DNA of 64,000 nucleotides from Pyrinomonadaceae bacterium (GTDB lineage Bacteria; Acidobacteriota; Blastocatellia; Pyrinomonadales; Pyrinomonadaceae): NCBI GenBank assembly GCA_021463165.1, contig JAJTWY010000001.1, positions 248,001 to 312,000 of the forward strand, read 5' to 3'. Shown piece by piece: positions 43,050 to 52,156 of this stretch (position 1 is its first letter; each line of letters starts with the position of its first letter). The notes under the pieces were generated by a model. It saw only the letters and a program-made list of their open reading frames with translations, ran no database searches and was not told where the DNA came from. The position numbers and the translations under genes were made by a program.

Positions 43050-43517
43050 GTGGGAACACATATCTTACGACAACTCGATTTTGCGGCAAAGGGTTTTCTT
43101 GCCTTTCTGCCGCTCATTTATGTCGGGTGCAGTTCCAGCCCGGTTGAGTCGGCGGTTGCCAATGTATGTGTGAGTGAAGACGCTTCGCTTGTTCGTACGC
43201 GCGGCTACCTTCGGCTGCCGATGGCAACTGATGTGATTTTGCGTGAGCCGGTCCCGGCCGAAGAGCGGCGGAAATTGATCGTCGTGGAAAAGCCTAATGG
43301 AACCGGGGCATTCGTTACAGCCTTTGTCACGTCTACAGACAGGGGCGAACCGAATCGTGTTGGAGTTATGCCGGCCAGCTATACGTACAACGACCTGCAC
43401 GTTTACTCAAACGCGGGGAAGGTCATTTCACCGGATGAACCAGTGCTTGTAACCGGCCGTGTCAAAAAGTCTGCGGCCAACTGCACGTTGGATGTAGAAG
43501 AGATCGAAATACCGTAG
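43050..43517 (+). CDS. hypothetical lipoprotein
   Basis: 155 aa, lipobox-like YVGCSS; no recognised family. Confidence 0.55.
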   Translation: MGTHILRQLDFAAKGFLAFLPLIYVGCSSSPVESAVANVCVSEDASLVRTRGYLRLPMATDVILREPVPAEERRKLIVVEKPNGTGAFVTAFVTSTDRGEPNRVGVMPASYTYNDLHVYSNAGKVISPDEPVLVTGRVKKSAANCTLDVEEIEIP

Positions 43518-43549
43518 GAAATGTTTGTTTCTTGCGAAGGAGAATCACT

Positions 43550-44173
43550 ATGAAAAACGTAACCTTAGTACTTGCCATCACTCTCTCGTTTGCCGTTGCG
43601 GCCATTGCGCAGGAAAAATGTGACGCGCTTGACGCAAACATGATGTTCGCTAATAACGCTCTTCAAAGCTCGCTGAACAGCCCATTTCACGTCATTACCG
43701 ATGATATGCAGAAGCTGCTGTTTCAGCCCGACGTGTGGAAAGCCGAGATGGGCAAGTTCCTGAACTGCCCGGTCTCGAAGTTTCCTGCAAATTGGATGGA
43801 TCCTGTTCGTGAGAATGTCACCGAACTCAAGAAGATCGCAGATGCCGACGGTAAATCGAAAGTGTGGAAAGACCGGCCATTCCAACGTCCCGTTGAACAG
43901 AATCTGGTCAAGTCTAAGTACAACGCGAAATATCCGGGCCTGACCATCTACAAGATCGGTTCGAATGTGAAGGATTGGAATGTCTTCAAGAATTCGCTGG
44001 GCATACCGACAAATCGTTACATTAAGGGCGAACTTCTGATCAAGATACCTGGCCGGCCCTATTGTCAGGCTCAGGAATGGGTTGTCAAGCAGGCCTACAA
44101 AGCCGGCGCGTATGGGGCTTCGGTCGCCGAGAACATTGGCGGAGCGGGTTATTTCGTTCAGTGCCCTCAATAA
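43550..44173 (+). CDS. secreted protein of unknown function
   Basis: AAGGAG RBS before ATG 43550; signal MKNVTLVLAITLSFAVAAIAQ. Confidence 0.8.
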   Translation: MKNVTLVLAITLSFAVAAIAQEKCDALDANMMFANNALQSSLNSPFHVITDDMQKLLFQPDVWKAEMGKFLNCPVSKFPANWMDPVRENVTELKKIADADGKSKVWKDRPFQRPVEQNLVKSKYNAKYPGLTIYKIGSNVKDWNVFKNSLGIPTNRYIKGELLIKIPGRPYCQAQEWVVKQAYKAGAYGASVAENIGGAGYFVQCPQ

Positions 44174-44203
44174 AGAAATAGATCAAGGAAGAAAAGGGGA
44201 AAA

Positions 44204-44854
44204 ATGAAAATCATTAAAGCAGTAACAATTTCGGCGGTTTTGATGCTGGTCTCCGGTGCAGCGGCCGTCACTATGGCACAACCGTCAGCCGCACAGGTAA
44301 AGAAAGATGTTTCCGGGCCGAAGACGATCTCGGTGACCGTCCACGGTGCGGGCACGCGGGTTTGGAGCAAAGGCTACTCGAAGTACGTATGGGACGTCCC
44401 GTACGCGGCGAAGGTGAAGAGCGAAGAGCCGGGCGTGAATATTCTCGTCGAGGCGACCGCAAGTTACGACATCGTTGGTGGGCGATTTGTTTACTGGCGT
44501 TCATTCGTTGCGTCGAATATCTATGAGGGTATTCCAAATCCTACCGATGCCGAGGTCGCATCACTTCTAAAGCAGTTTGGTCCGGAAAAGGTAATGATGG
44601 GTGACTTTTACAATGTGTCCGGCGAGGTCGAGAGTATCAAGCTTGCTCAAAAGCCGCGTTTCGAGTGGCACACCCTGAACTCCGTTTCATTCACAGTCAT
44701 CGCCACTTACAGAGAGAAAGTTGATAATTCGACGACGCGCCGTGTCGCAAAGCCCTTTCGGGCTCGGATCTATCGTGACGGCAAGACAATGCCGTGGCGA
44801 AACATCCTAGGCACCGGCTCACTCAATGATGACGAGGTGTTGGTTGTCCTTTAA
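44204..44854 (+). CDS. secreted protein of unknown function
   Basis: signal MKIIKAVTISAVLMLVSGAAAVTMAQ, 216 aa. Confidence 0.8.
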   Translation: MKIIKAVTISAVLMLVSGAAAVTMAQPSAAQVKKDVSGPKTISVTVHGAGTRVWSKGYSKYVWDVPYAAKVKSEEPGVNILVEATASYDIVGGRFVYWRSFVASNIYEGIPNPTDAEVASLLKQFGPEKVMMGDFYNVSGEVESIKLAQKPRFEWHTLNSVSFTVIATYREKVDNSTTRRVAKPFRARIYRDGKTMPWRNILGTGSLNDDEVLVVL

Positions 44855-44874
44855 CAAACATGGAGTAACGAGAA

Positions 44875-45591
44875 ATGTGGAAGGCTCTTAGCTACAGCTT
44901 CATGACGGCTCTCCTGTTTGCGTTGCCGGTCGTTGCTCAGGACAAGTGTTTTGAGAACAGCGGCCTCAAGGATGGGCATACGATCGAGTTCAAGGTGTCG
45001 GGTTCGAAAGTGTCCGGCGAATTTAGTATCGCTCGCGACTTCAATGTAGAAACGACGGAACGATATGGATTCACTGGCTCGAAGATAGGCAGCAGCCTGT
45101 CGGTAAAATTCACCGGCAAGCAGCCTGATTCATTACCGGCGTCACCCTCGGTCAAAAAATGGGCACTCGTCGGTTCCGGAGAGTCGGAAAAGCTGCGGGT
45201 AACACTGTTTGGCCGTAACTATAACACCAATAAATGGAGTAATTACACGGTCGATTACAAGAGCTGTGCTTCCCCGTATGCGGCTGCTTCGCAAACCGCA
45301 AGGCGCATCGCCTTTGCTAAAGGGACGTCATCCTGGTCGACGACACTGACGTTCAAGGGCAAGGACGAAAAGCAGAGCTTCTGGCTCGGCCTGAGAGCCG
45401 GACAAAAGGTCTCGGTCACTGCTCCCGGCTGTGGGATCTCCTTCTTCTACCCGGACAAGAAGCCATACGAGGAAGGAACTGCGATCGACACTTGGGGAAG
45501 CGATTCGTTGCCGCAAACCGGTGATTACGTGTTTGTTATTTCACCGGCGGGCGAACCGGGAACATGCCTCGCGAAATTTGAGGCGAAATAA
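44875..45591 (+). CDS. secreted protein of unknown function, PPC-like C-terminus possible
   Basis: signal peptide to VVAQ; C-term GLRAGQKVSVTAPGC...LPQTGDYVFVISPAGEPGTCLAKFE. Confidence 0.78.
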   Translation: MWKALSYSFMTALLFALPVVAQDKCFENSGLKDGHTIEFKVSGSKVSGEFSIARDFNVETTERYGFTGSKIGSSLSVKFTGKQPDSLPASPSVKKWALVGSGESEKLRVTLFGRNYNTNKWSNYTVDYKSCASPYAAASQTARRIAFAKGTSSWSTTLTFKGKDEKQSFWLGLRAGQKVSVTAPGCGISFFYPDKKPYEEGTAIDTWGSDSLPQTGDYVFVISPAGEPGTCLAKFEAK

Positions 45592-45863
45592 TGGCATCGA
45601 GAGTACAGAACAAGCGTCGGCTCAAAGCAGTGATCATCAACTTTCTGATCAGTGGCGTGTCCTACGTGCTTATGATCGTCGGCCTGGTCCGGGGCTGGGT
45701 TCCGTCGAGCAACATGAAGCGATACGGCGGCCTCACCTCGACCGACAAGCCCATCAACTATTGGGTGATGATCATCGGTTTGTTTGTGATAGGCACAGTA
45801 TTTCTGGCCCTCGCCCTCTGGGCTCTCAAGCGGTACCAGAGCAATGCGGGAAGTTACGAGTAA
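45591..45863 (+). CDS. small membrane protein, two TM segments
   Basis: start overlaps previous stop (TAATG); hydrophobic segments FLISGVSYVLMIVGLV and VMIIGLFVIGTVFLALALWAL. Confidence 0.75.
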   Translation: MASRVQNKRRLKAVIINFLISGVSYVLMIVGLVRGWVPSSNMKRYGGLTSTDKPINYWVMIIGLFVIGTVFLALALWALKRYQSNAGSYE

Positions 45864-45884
45864 GGAGAAAAATTTAGAAAAGGA

Positions 45885-46406
45885 ATGAGGAAACCAATCA
45901 TCAAGAATTTGGCTATTTTGGCAGCGATTTCGGTGTTCGCCATCGCTTGCGGCGGCGGATCGTCGGCTTGGACGGTTAAGTACAAGGGCAAAGACCTTAA
46001 ATTTGAAAAGGTGGTCGGAAATGCTAATTTTCGCCCTGATTTGCAGCAAGGTCAGATCGTGATATCGAATTTTGAGCCAGAGATCAAGGGCGAGTCCGTA
46101 ATGGGAATTGCCGATTCGCAGAAGCCCGGCGAGGCTTTTGTAGGCATCTATTTCAAGACCAACAATCAATCCGATTACAAAAATTCAGTTAAGCCCGGCG
46201 ATGTTTCGGACAATATCACTTCGCTCTGGATATCAAGCGGCGATGACAAGCAGCGAGTCAGCTTCGCTGAGGGCGGCAAGGTGACCGGCAAGCTTGAGAT
46301 CACCGAAGTAACTGACACGGTGATCAAGGGAAAGCTCAATGTGACGAAAGGTGACTCGTCGGTCAGCGGACCGTTTGAGGCTAAGATCCTTAAAAAGACA
46401 CCATAA
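45885..46406 (+). CDS. lipoprotein of unknown function, paralogue of 47307..47873
   Basis: lipobox FAIACGGGSS; C-term GKLEITEVTDTVIKGKLNVTKGDSSVSGPFEAKILKK. Confidence 0.78.
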   Translation: MRKPIIKNLAILAAISVFAIACGGGSSAWTVKYKGKDLKFEKVVGNANFRPDLQQGQIVISNFEPEIKGESVMGIADSQKPGEAFVGIYFKTNNQSDYKNSVKPGDVSDNITSLWISSGDDKQRVSFAEGGKVTGKLEITEVTDTVIKGKLNVTKGDSSVSGPFEAKILKKTP

Positions 46407-46425
46407 TCTAAGTTAGGGGACACCA

Positions 46426-47310
46426 ATGAAAACAACATTACTTGCGTCAGCTCTCGCGGCTGCGACCCTTATCTCTGCCTGTGGCGGAACCGCAAATACG
46501 GCAAAACCAACGACGGCCAACAATACGGCAACCGCTAAGGCTCCGGACACAAAACCTCCCGCTCCGGCATTAAAACCCGGCGAAGTCCCTTTCGATGGAA
46601 TGTCGAACGTAGGCACCACGGCAAAGGCCGGTGACATCGTTCTGACTGTTGACGAAAAGAAGATCGCTGAGATCGCCGCCGAGCCAAAAGACCCGACCGC
46701 GATATTTCAGAATCGCGTTATGGTGACGCCCAGCGAGTTCGAATCGGAGGTCGAAGACAGTTTCAAGACCAAATACAAAGTACCGAATGCCTACATTATT
46801 GCCGTTCCCAAAGGCCAGAAAGCAAAAGTTGGCGATGTCGTCCTCACATGGTGGCAATCGGGCGGTGGAATGTCGCGAGCCTACGTTACCGAGGCCGCAA
46901 ATCCGGCCGAACCTACAGTACGTTACCTCGGCATGTCGCCGCGTGAGGACAAAAGCGACAAGCTCAAGCCGGATTCGTTCGTTGTCGTAAATAGCGAATG
47001 GGCACCTGGAGCGGTCGTTGCATCAAAAGATGGTCCCGGTCACGAATTCGCATATGTCTTGCGTGTGAACGGCGATAAGGTCCTGCTCTCACGTTTTGCA
47101 AGGAAGCTAAAGGTCATGCCAAAAGCAGATCTGACGCCAGTTGCATATAAGCCTTCGTTCAAGGTCGGCGACGAGGTGAAGGCGGCGTTCTTCTCGTCAT
47201 TCGACCCGGCAACCGTAGTTGCCATTGATCCGAAAGCCGGGAAGGTCACGGTCAAACGCAAGACCGGTGACGAACAGAAAGATCTTGATTTCGGCGAGGT
47301 GATGAAATGA
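46426..47310 (+). CDS. lipoprotein of unknown function with SH3/Tudor-like tail
   Basis: lipobox LISACGGT; VGDEVKAAFFSSFDPATVVAIDPKAGKVTVKRKTGDE. Confidence 0.78.
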   Translation: MKTTLLASALAAATLISACGGTANTAKPTTANNTATAKAPDTKPPAPALKPGEVPFDGMSNVGTTAKAGDIVLTVDEKKIAEIAAEPKDPTAIFQNRVMVTPSEFESEVEDSFKTKYKVPNAYIIAVPKGQKAKVGDVVLTWWQSGGGMSRAYVTEAANPAEPTVRYLGMSPREDKSDKLKPDSFVVVNSEWAPGAVVASKDGPGHEFAYVLRVNGDKVLLSRFARKLKVMPKADLTPVAYKPSFKVGDEVKAAFFSSFDPATVVAIDPKAGKVTVKRKTGDEQKDLDFGEVMK

Positions 47311-47873
47311 AAAAGCTACTTGTATTGACGATGTGTGCATTTCTCGTTGCCTGCGGCGCAGGGGGCGGTGGAACCAGCCTAACCATCAAGTCCGGCGAAA
47401 AGAGTATGACCTTTTCTGGTAAGTCCAGCGGCACTGATCTCGGCAATGTCATCTCGACATCACCCGGCCAGCCTAACCTTCAGACATCGAGTCACACGAT
47501 CTATCTTGCGAATTACGAGATGGATACTACTAACGTCGGCACGATGCGGAAACCGCTGACCGCTGCCGATCAGATCCGTGTCGAGATCGGGATAACCGGC
47601 GAAGCCGCTACGGACCAAAAAACGCCGTTCAAGGTCGGCACGTATGCGGTCGCAAACGACAAGACAAATGATGTTCGGCATTTGCTGGTTACAACCTTTG
47701 CGGACGGCAAGGAAAACAAGATCGATTTCGATACGATGTCGTCGATGTCCAAACTTGCCGGCGAGGTCAAGATCACCTCGGTTACCGATACGGACGTCAG
47801 CGGAACGATCGATGTTACGGAAGGAGACAGATCGATCAAGGGAAGTTTCACAGCAAAAATTGCAAAAAAATAG
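47307..47873 (+). CDS. lipoprotein of unknown function, paralogue of 45885..46406
   Basis: lipobox FLVACGAG; C-term GEVKITSVTDTDVSGTIDVTEGDRSIKGSFTAKIAKK; ATGA overlap with previous gene. Confidence 0.78.
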   Translation: MKKLLVLTMCAFLVACGAGGGGTSLTIKSGEKSMTFSGKSSGTDLGNVISTSPGQPNLQTSSHTIYLANYEMDTTNVGTMRKPLTAADQIRVEIGITGEAATDQKTPFKVGTYAVANDKTNDVRHLLVTTFADGKENKIDFDTMSSMSKLAGEVKITSVTDTDVSGTIDVTEGDRSIKGSFTAKIAKK

Positions 47874-47882
47874 GAGGCAGAA

Positions 47883-48344
47883 ATGAATATTTTCAGAAAG
47901 ATAACTGTGGTTGCGATGCTTGCGACTTTTGCAGCCGGAATATCGGCGAATGCGCCGGCAGATCAGCCGTTCATGCAGGCGGCGCTTACCGATCTCCGCG
48001 AGGCGATGACTCACTTGCGTAACGCGACGGCCGACAAAGGCGGTCATCGTCAACGGGCGATCGACTTTACTAACGGTGCTATCACTGCCGTTACCCGCGG
48101 GATCGAATACGACCGAAACAACATCACGCCGCGTCGGCGGAACAGCGCCGACACAGTAGCCGTTTTCGCGTCGTCGGCCGACCAGCCAAACATGGAAAAA
48201 GCTCGCGAGTCACTAAACAAGGCACTGGCGAATCTTCGAAAGGCGTCTGACGACAAGGGCGGCTATAAGAAGCAGGCGATGGCCATGACGACAAACGCGA
48301 TCAACTCGGTTAACGCCGGCATTCAATACGACCGAACTCACTAA
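47883..48344 (+). CDS. secreted protein with two tandem ~55-aa helical repeats
   Basis: ADQPFMQAALTDLREAMTHLRNATADKGGHRQRAIDFTNGAITAVTRGIEYDRN and ADQPNMEKARESLNKALANLRKASDDKGGYKKQAMAMTTNAINSVNAGIQYDRT. Confidence 0.82.
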   Translation: MNIFRKITVVAMLATFAAGISANAPADQPFMQAALTDLREAMTHLRNATADKGGHRQRAIDFTNGAITAVTRGIEYDRNNITPRRRNSADTVAVFASSADQPNMEKARESLNKALANLRKASDDKGGYKKQAMAMTTNAINSVNAGIQYDRTH

Positions 48345-48369
48345 GATTCTCCTGAGTCGGTCATGTGCA

Positions 48370-48404
48370 AACCCCGCCGATCTTGCTCGGCGGGGTTCTT
48401 TATT
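48370..48404. terminator. strong Rho-independent terminator between convergent genes
   Basis: AACCCCGCCGA-TCTTGC-TCGGCGGGGTT (11-bp perfect stem) then CTTTATT. Confidence 0.92.
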
Positions 48405-48406
48405 GG

Positions 48407-50908
48407 CTAGTTGCCGATCGGGTCGCCCGGCGGTGTTGCCAACGGGGCGGTTTGTTTTCGTGGGGCGTCCGGGCGTTCGAGAAAACGCGTGATGTCATCA
48501 GCGAGGTGGCGATTGAACGCCGCGGCGTCACCGGTCGCTGCCGTTCGTTTTAGTGTCGCGAGCAGCGTCCGAAGGGCGTCCGAGGCGACTGCCCGGACCT
48601 GCGACTGGGCGCGTTCGTTAGCGGCAAGGTCCATCAGCCGCGAGACAGTGACGCTTTGGACGGCTCGTTGAATGATCACGTGATTCGCATCCGTCATTGG
48701 AGTCTGGGCTTTCCATGCTGTCTTGATCAATTCGGATACGACCTCGCGAAAATGCGGGTTCTGTTTGTTTCGGGCGTTCTGGTTTATCGTTCGGGCTGCG
48801 CGGTTCGGCTCGAGGAGTGCCGTGATCGCCATATCGGCGGCGATCTCGGCGGCTCCCACAGGATCGAAGATCGGTGACGTGCGTTTTTGGAATAACTCAG
48901 ACCGGCCCGAGCCATAGCCGTACGCAGTCGGCGGAATGAGGCTGAGAATGTTTTCCGGGATCGCAAGTTCCTTGGGATCGATCGTCTCAAGCACCGCTTT
49001 CAAAGCGTCCCGCTGCTTGTCGGCCGGCACGATCCCGGCTACCGGCGAGGGCTCTGGCCCATAAGGCCCACGAACCGCGTGCGTGTAATCGACGCCGCCG
49101 ATCGCTTTGGCCGCAGCAGTCATCTGGTATCGATGGTGAAGATAGAGCGGAAGAAAAGCATTCTCGATATACGACATTGGCGAACCGACCGGGATATTCT
49201 TCACACTAAACTGATTCAGGCCGATGCGCCGGACCTTCATCTCATGCCGAAGCGAATCGACCGCGTCCGGCCCGTTATCCCAAAGGTTGGCGAACCTACT
49301 GGACCCATTTGCGGGCCGCGCATCCTGGTCCCCAAGGAATAGCATACCGGTGGCAATGCCTTCGCTCACGATCTTGTAAAGTTCAGCGTCTTCGTTTGCG
49401 CTTGCCGGGAACTGAGAGTAAGAATACTTGGTCGCAAACTTGTCGAAGGATCCGATCCCAACCGCATAGGCCTCCGAAAAATCGAGCTTTCCCCCCACAA
49501 TTTTTACGAGCGGAGCAGGGTAGTCCATTACCGACCCACGGTTGTACGTGCTCGCCGCAAAGTTGTGAGTAAAGCCGAGCGTGTGGCCAACCTCATGTGC
49601 TGAAAGCTGCCGAATGCGGGCATACGACATTGTCGTTATCTCGGCCGCCGAATCGTCAGCTGCGAGATAATCGACATCCGGCGACATGCCGAATTCGCAT
49701 GCCATAGCTCCGGCCTTGTACTGCGGCGACATTCCCGCACCAAGAAGGAAATCCTGCCTCGCCCGTTGCGAGTCGAGCGTGACGTCGCCCTTTATCACCT
49801 CGCCCGTTCGGGGATCTACGACCGAATCGCCGATCGACCAGCCCCGTGTCGCTCGGTGCACCCAGTTGATAACGTTGTAGCGAATGTCCATTGGATCGGC
49901 ATCCGCCGGAAGGACACGCACTTGGAACGCATTTCGAAAACCCGCTGCCTCGAAGGCCTGGTTCCACCACGACGCCCCTTCGATCAGCGCATCCTGGATA
50001 GCTTTTGGGGCCCCGTTATCGACATAAAAGACTATCGGTTTAACGGGCTCGCTGATCGCCGCGTTCGGATCCTTCTTCTCGAGACGAAACCGTTGTATCC
50101 AGCGCTTTTCGAGATCCTCGTTAATGTCGGTACCGTAATCGTAAAAACTGATCCTGATCGCACCAGTACGCGGATCGAATTTTCGGGGTTTGTAGTTATT
50201 ATCGGGAAGCTCAACGAAAGAATGCCGCTGACGGACGCTCACATACTTCCCGGTCGGCGTCACCTGATTGACCTGATTGTTGGTCTCACCGCCTGCCGTC
50301 AGTGTAACTGTCGCCTCGACCTCTGTATTTTTCGGAAAGCCTTTTGTATTAGGCAGATAGATCGCCGAGCGACTTTCATCAAAATTATAGTTGCCCTGCC
50401 GCATGGCGTTTATTCGTTCACCTACACCGTGGGCGTCGCGTACGATGAAGTTCGTTGCGTCGACCAGGACCCGGTCGCCATCGGTCGCCTCAATACGAAA
50501 GCCCCATATCACCGATCGCGCGAACGACTCCTCGACCGATTTTTTCTGGAGGACGTTTCCCGATGCCCGGAAATCGTAGTTTGGCTGGATCATCAGCACC
50601 TTGTTTCCGGCACGCTCGAACTTTACAAGGTAGGTCGGGCCGAGTTGGGAGCGATCTAATCCGATCGGGTTCGACCCCACGCCGGTCGGCAAGCTCACCA
50701 GATAAAGGAATTCGTGATTCCAGCGGGAGATCTCCATGTAGATCTTGCCGGTGTCCGCATCGAAATAGAATGGCACATAGCCGTCGATCTTCTGCAGCTT
50801 ATCAACGACCGACGAGATCGAGCGGCGTTGGGCTTTGACAGGTGCGACGGAAAAAAGGAGGATTAGCAGCGAGACAAGGATGATCGGACGCTTCATATGA
50901 TGATTCAA
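48407..50908 (-). CDS. secreted zinc-dependent metalloprotease (DUF5117/DUF4953-type)
   Basis: LSAHEVGHTLGFTHNFAAS zinc motif, signal MKRPIILVSLLILLFSVAPVKAQ, 833 aa. Confidence 0.9.
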   Translation of the reverse strand: MNHHMKRPIILVSLLILLFSVAPVKAQRRSISSVVDKLQKIDGYVPFYFDADTGKIYMEISRWNHEFLYLVSLPTGVGSNPIGLDRSQLGPTYLVKFERAGNKVLMIQPNYDFRASGNVLQKKSVEESFARSVIWGFRIEATDGDRVLVDATNFIVRDAHGVGERINAMRQGNYNFDESRSAIYLPNTKGFPKNTEVEATVTLTAGGETNNQVNQVTPTGKYVSVRQRHSFVELPDNNYKPRKFDPRTGAIRISFYDYGTDINEDLEKRWIQRFRLEKKDPNAAISEPVKPIVFYVDNGAPKAIQDALIEGASWWNQAFEAAGFRNAFQVRVLPADADPMDIRYNVINWVHRATRGWSIGDSVVDPRTGEVIKGDVTLDSQRARQDFLLGAGMSPQYKAGAMACEFGMSPDVDYLAADDSAAEITTMSYARIRQLSAHEVGHTLGFTHNFAASTYNRGSVMDYPAPLVKIVGGKLDFSEAYAVGIGSFDKFATKYSYSQFPASANEDAELYKIVSEGIATGMLFLGDQDARPANGSSRFANLWDNGPDAVDSLRHEMKVRRIGLNQFSVKNIPVGSPMSYIENAFLPLYLHHRYQMTAAAKAIGGVDYTHAVRGPYGPEPSPVAGIVPADKQRDALKAVLETIDPKELAIPENILSLIPPTAYGYGSGRSELFQKRTSPIFDPVGAAEIAADMAITALLEPNRAARTINQNARNKQNPHFREVVSELIKTAWKAQTPMTDANHVIIQRAVQSVTVSRLMDLAANERAQSQVRAVASDALRTLLATLKRTAATGDAAAFNRHLADDITRFLERPDAPRKQTAPLATPPGDPIGN

Positions 50909-51058
50909 TCTTTTTTGGATCGTTTGTTAACGAGAAACTTAGCACTATTACGCACTGAATTCCAACTTGGTTCGAAGCCGGCGAGCCGAAGACAGCCTTT
51001 TGGCATCTTACGCCCAATGGTAGAATCTGACCGTTAGTCGATCCTCCGATCAATAGCA

Positions 51059-52153
51059 ATGAAATTTCTCTGCAGTGCGACCATATTCCTGCTGGCCTTC
51101 GCGGCCATCACACAAGCCCAGGAGAGGCGGCTCAAGATAATCGAACAGCCGAGGCCCGAACTTCCCCAGAAGCACGCAACGCTCGATGTTCAGGGCAATA
51201 CCATCCTTCGCGTTCAATTTCTCGAATTTGGCGAGGTCGGCGAAGTTGTTCCTGTGAAAGAACTTCCGTCAGGTTTGACCCAGTTGGCTGTAACGGCTGC
51301 TCGTAAGATCAGGTTCGAACCGGAGCTTAAGGACGGAAAGCCCGTGACGGTGTATCGACAGGTCGAATATTTCTACAGCTGGAACGGCGGTTGGCGGGTC
51401 ATCGATAATTCAGCCCCCGAGGCTCCGGCCAAGGCCGAGGGCAACCCGGCAAAGGCGGCAGCAATTATCGAACGGGCGATCCAGATTCTCGGCGGCAGCC
51501 GCTACCTGCAAATAACAAGCCAGGTCGGGAAAGGAAAGTTCAGCTCGATCAGAGATGGAATGGTCTCATCTTTTCAGTCGTTTCTCGATGTGATCGCATT
51601 CCCTGATCGGGAAAGGACCGAGTTCAAGGGCGGAGGCTCGCGTCACATCCAGGTCAACACGGGTGACGCGGGTTGGGTCTTCGACGGCGACACTGAGGTG
51701 ATAAAGCTCCAGGACAAAGATCAGGTGGCGAATTTCAAAATGGGGATCCGCACGAGCCTGGACAACCTGCTTCGCGGTTACTGGAAAAATGATGCCGTGC
51801 TGGACTATGCGGGACGACGCCCCGCATCACTTGGAAAACGCAACGACGTGGTCCGACTGACTTATAAAGACGGATTTGTTGTTGAGTTTGAATTCGCGGA
51901 TGACGGAACGCCCCAAAAATCAGTCTATTCGCGGATCAATGCAGAAGGCGAGGACGTAAAAGAAGAGGACAGGTACGCCCAGTTCATCGACATTGGCGGG
52001 ATCAAGGCCCCTTTTATCATCGACCGTTTTACGAACGGCAAGGCTTCGTCACGGATCAATTTTGAATCGATCGAATACAATAAGACGATCTCCGACGCCA
52101 TTTTTGCGAAACCGGCAAATGCGAAGGAAGCGAAGAAGGAGATAAAGTTCTGA
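51059..52153 (+). CDS. secreted protein with TonB-C-like N-terminal domain
   Basis: signal peptide, ILRVQFLEFGEVGEVVPVKELPSGLTQLAVTAARKIRFEPELKDGKPVTVYRQVEYFYSW. Confidence 0.75.
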   Translation: MKFLCSATIFLLAFAAITQAQERRLKIIEQPRPELPQKHATLDVQGNTILRVQFLEFGEVGEVVPVKELPSGLTQLAVTAARKIRFEPELKDGKPVTVYRQVEYFYSWNGGWRVIDNSAPEAPAKAEGNPAKAAAIIERAIQILGGSRYLQITSQVGKGKFSSIRDGMVSSFQSFLDVIAFPDRERTEFKGGGSRHIQVNTGDAGWVFDGDTEVIKLQDKDQVANFKMGIRTSLDNLLRGYWKNDAVLDYAGRRPASLGKRNDVVRLTYKDGFVVEFEFADDGTPQKSVYSRINAEGEDVKEEDRYAQFIDIGGIKAPFIIDRFTNGKASSRINFESIEYNKTISDAIFAKPANAKEAKKEIKF

Positions 52154-52156
52154 CGG

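Noticed and set aside
49766-50659. 297-aa plus-strand ORF
   Set aside because: Antisense to the metalloprotease 48407..50908; no domain signal.
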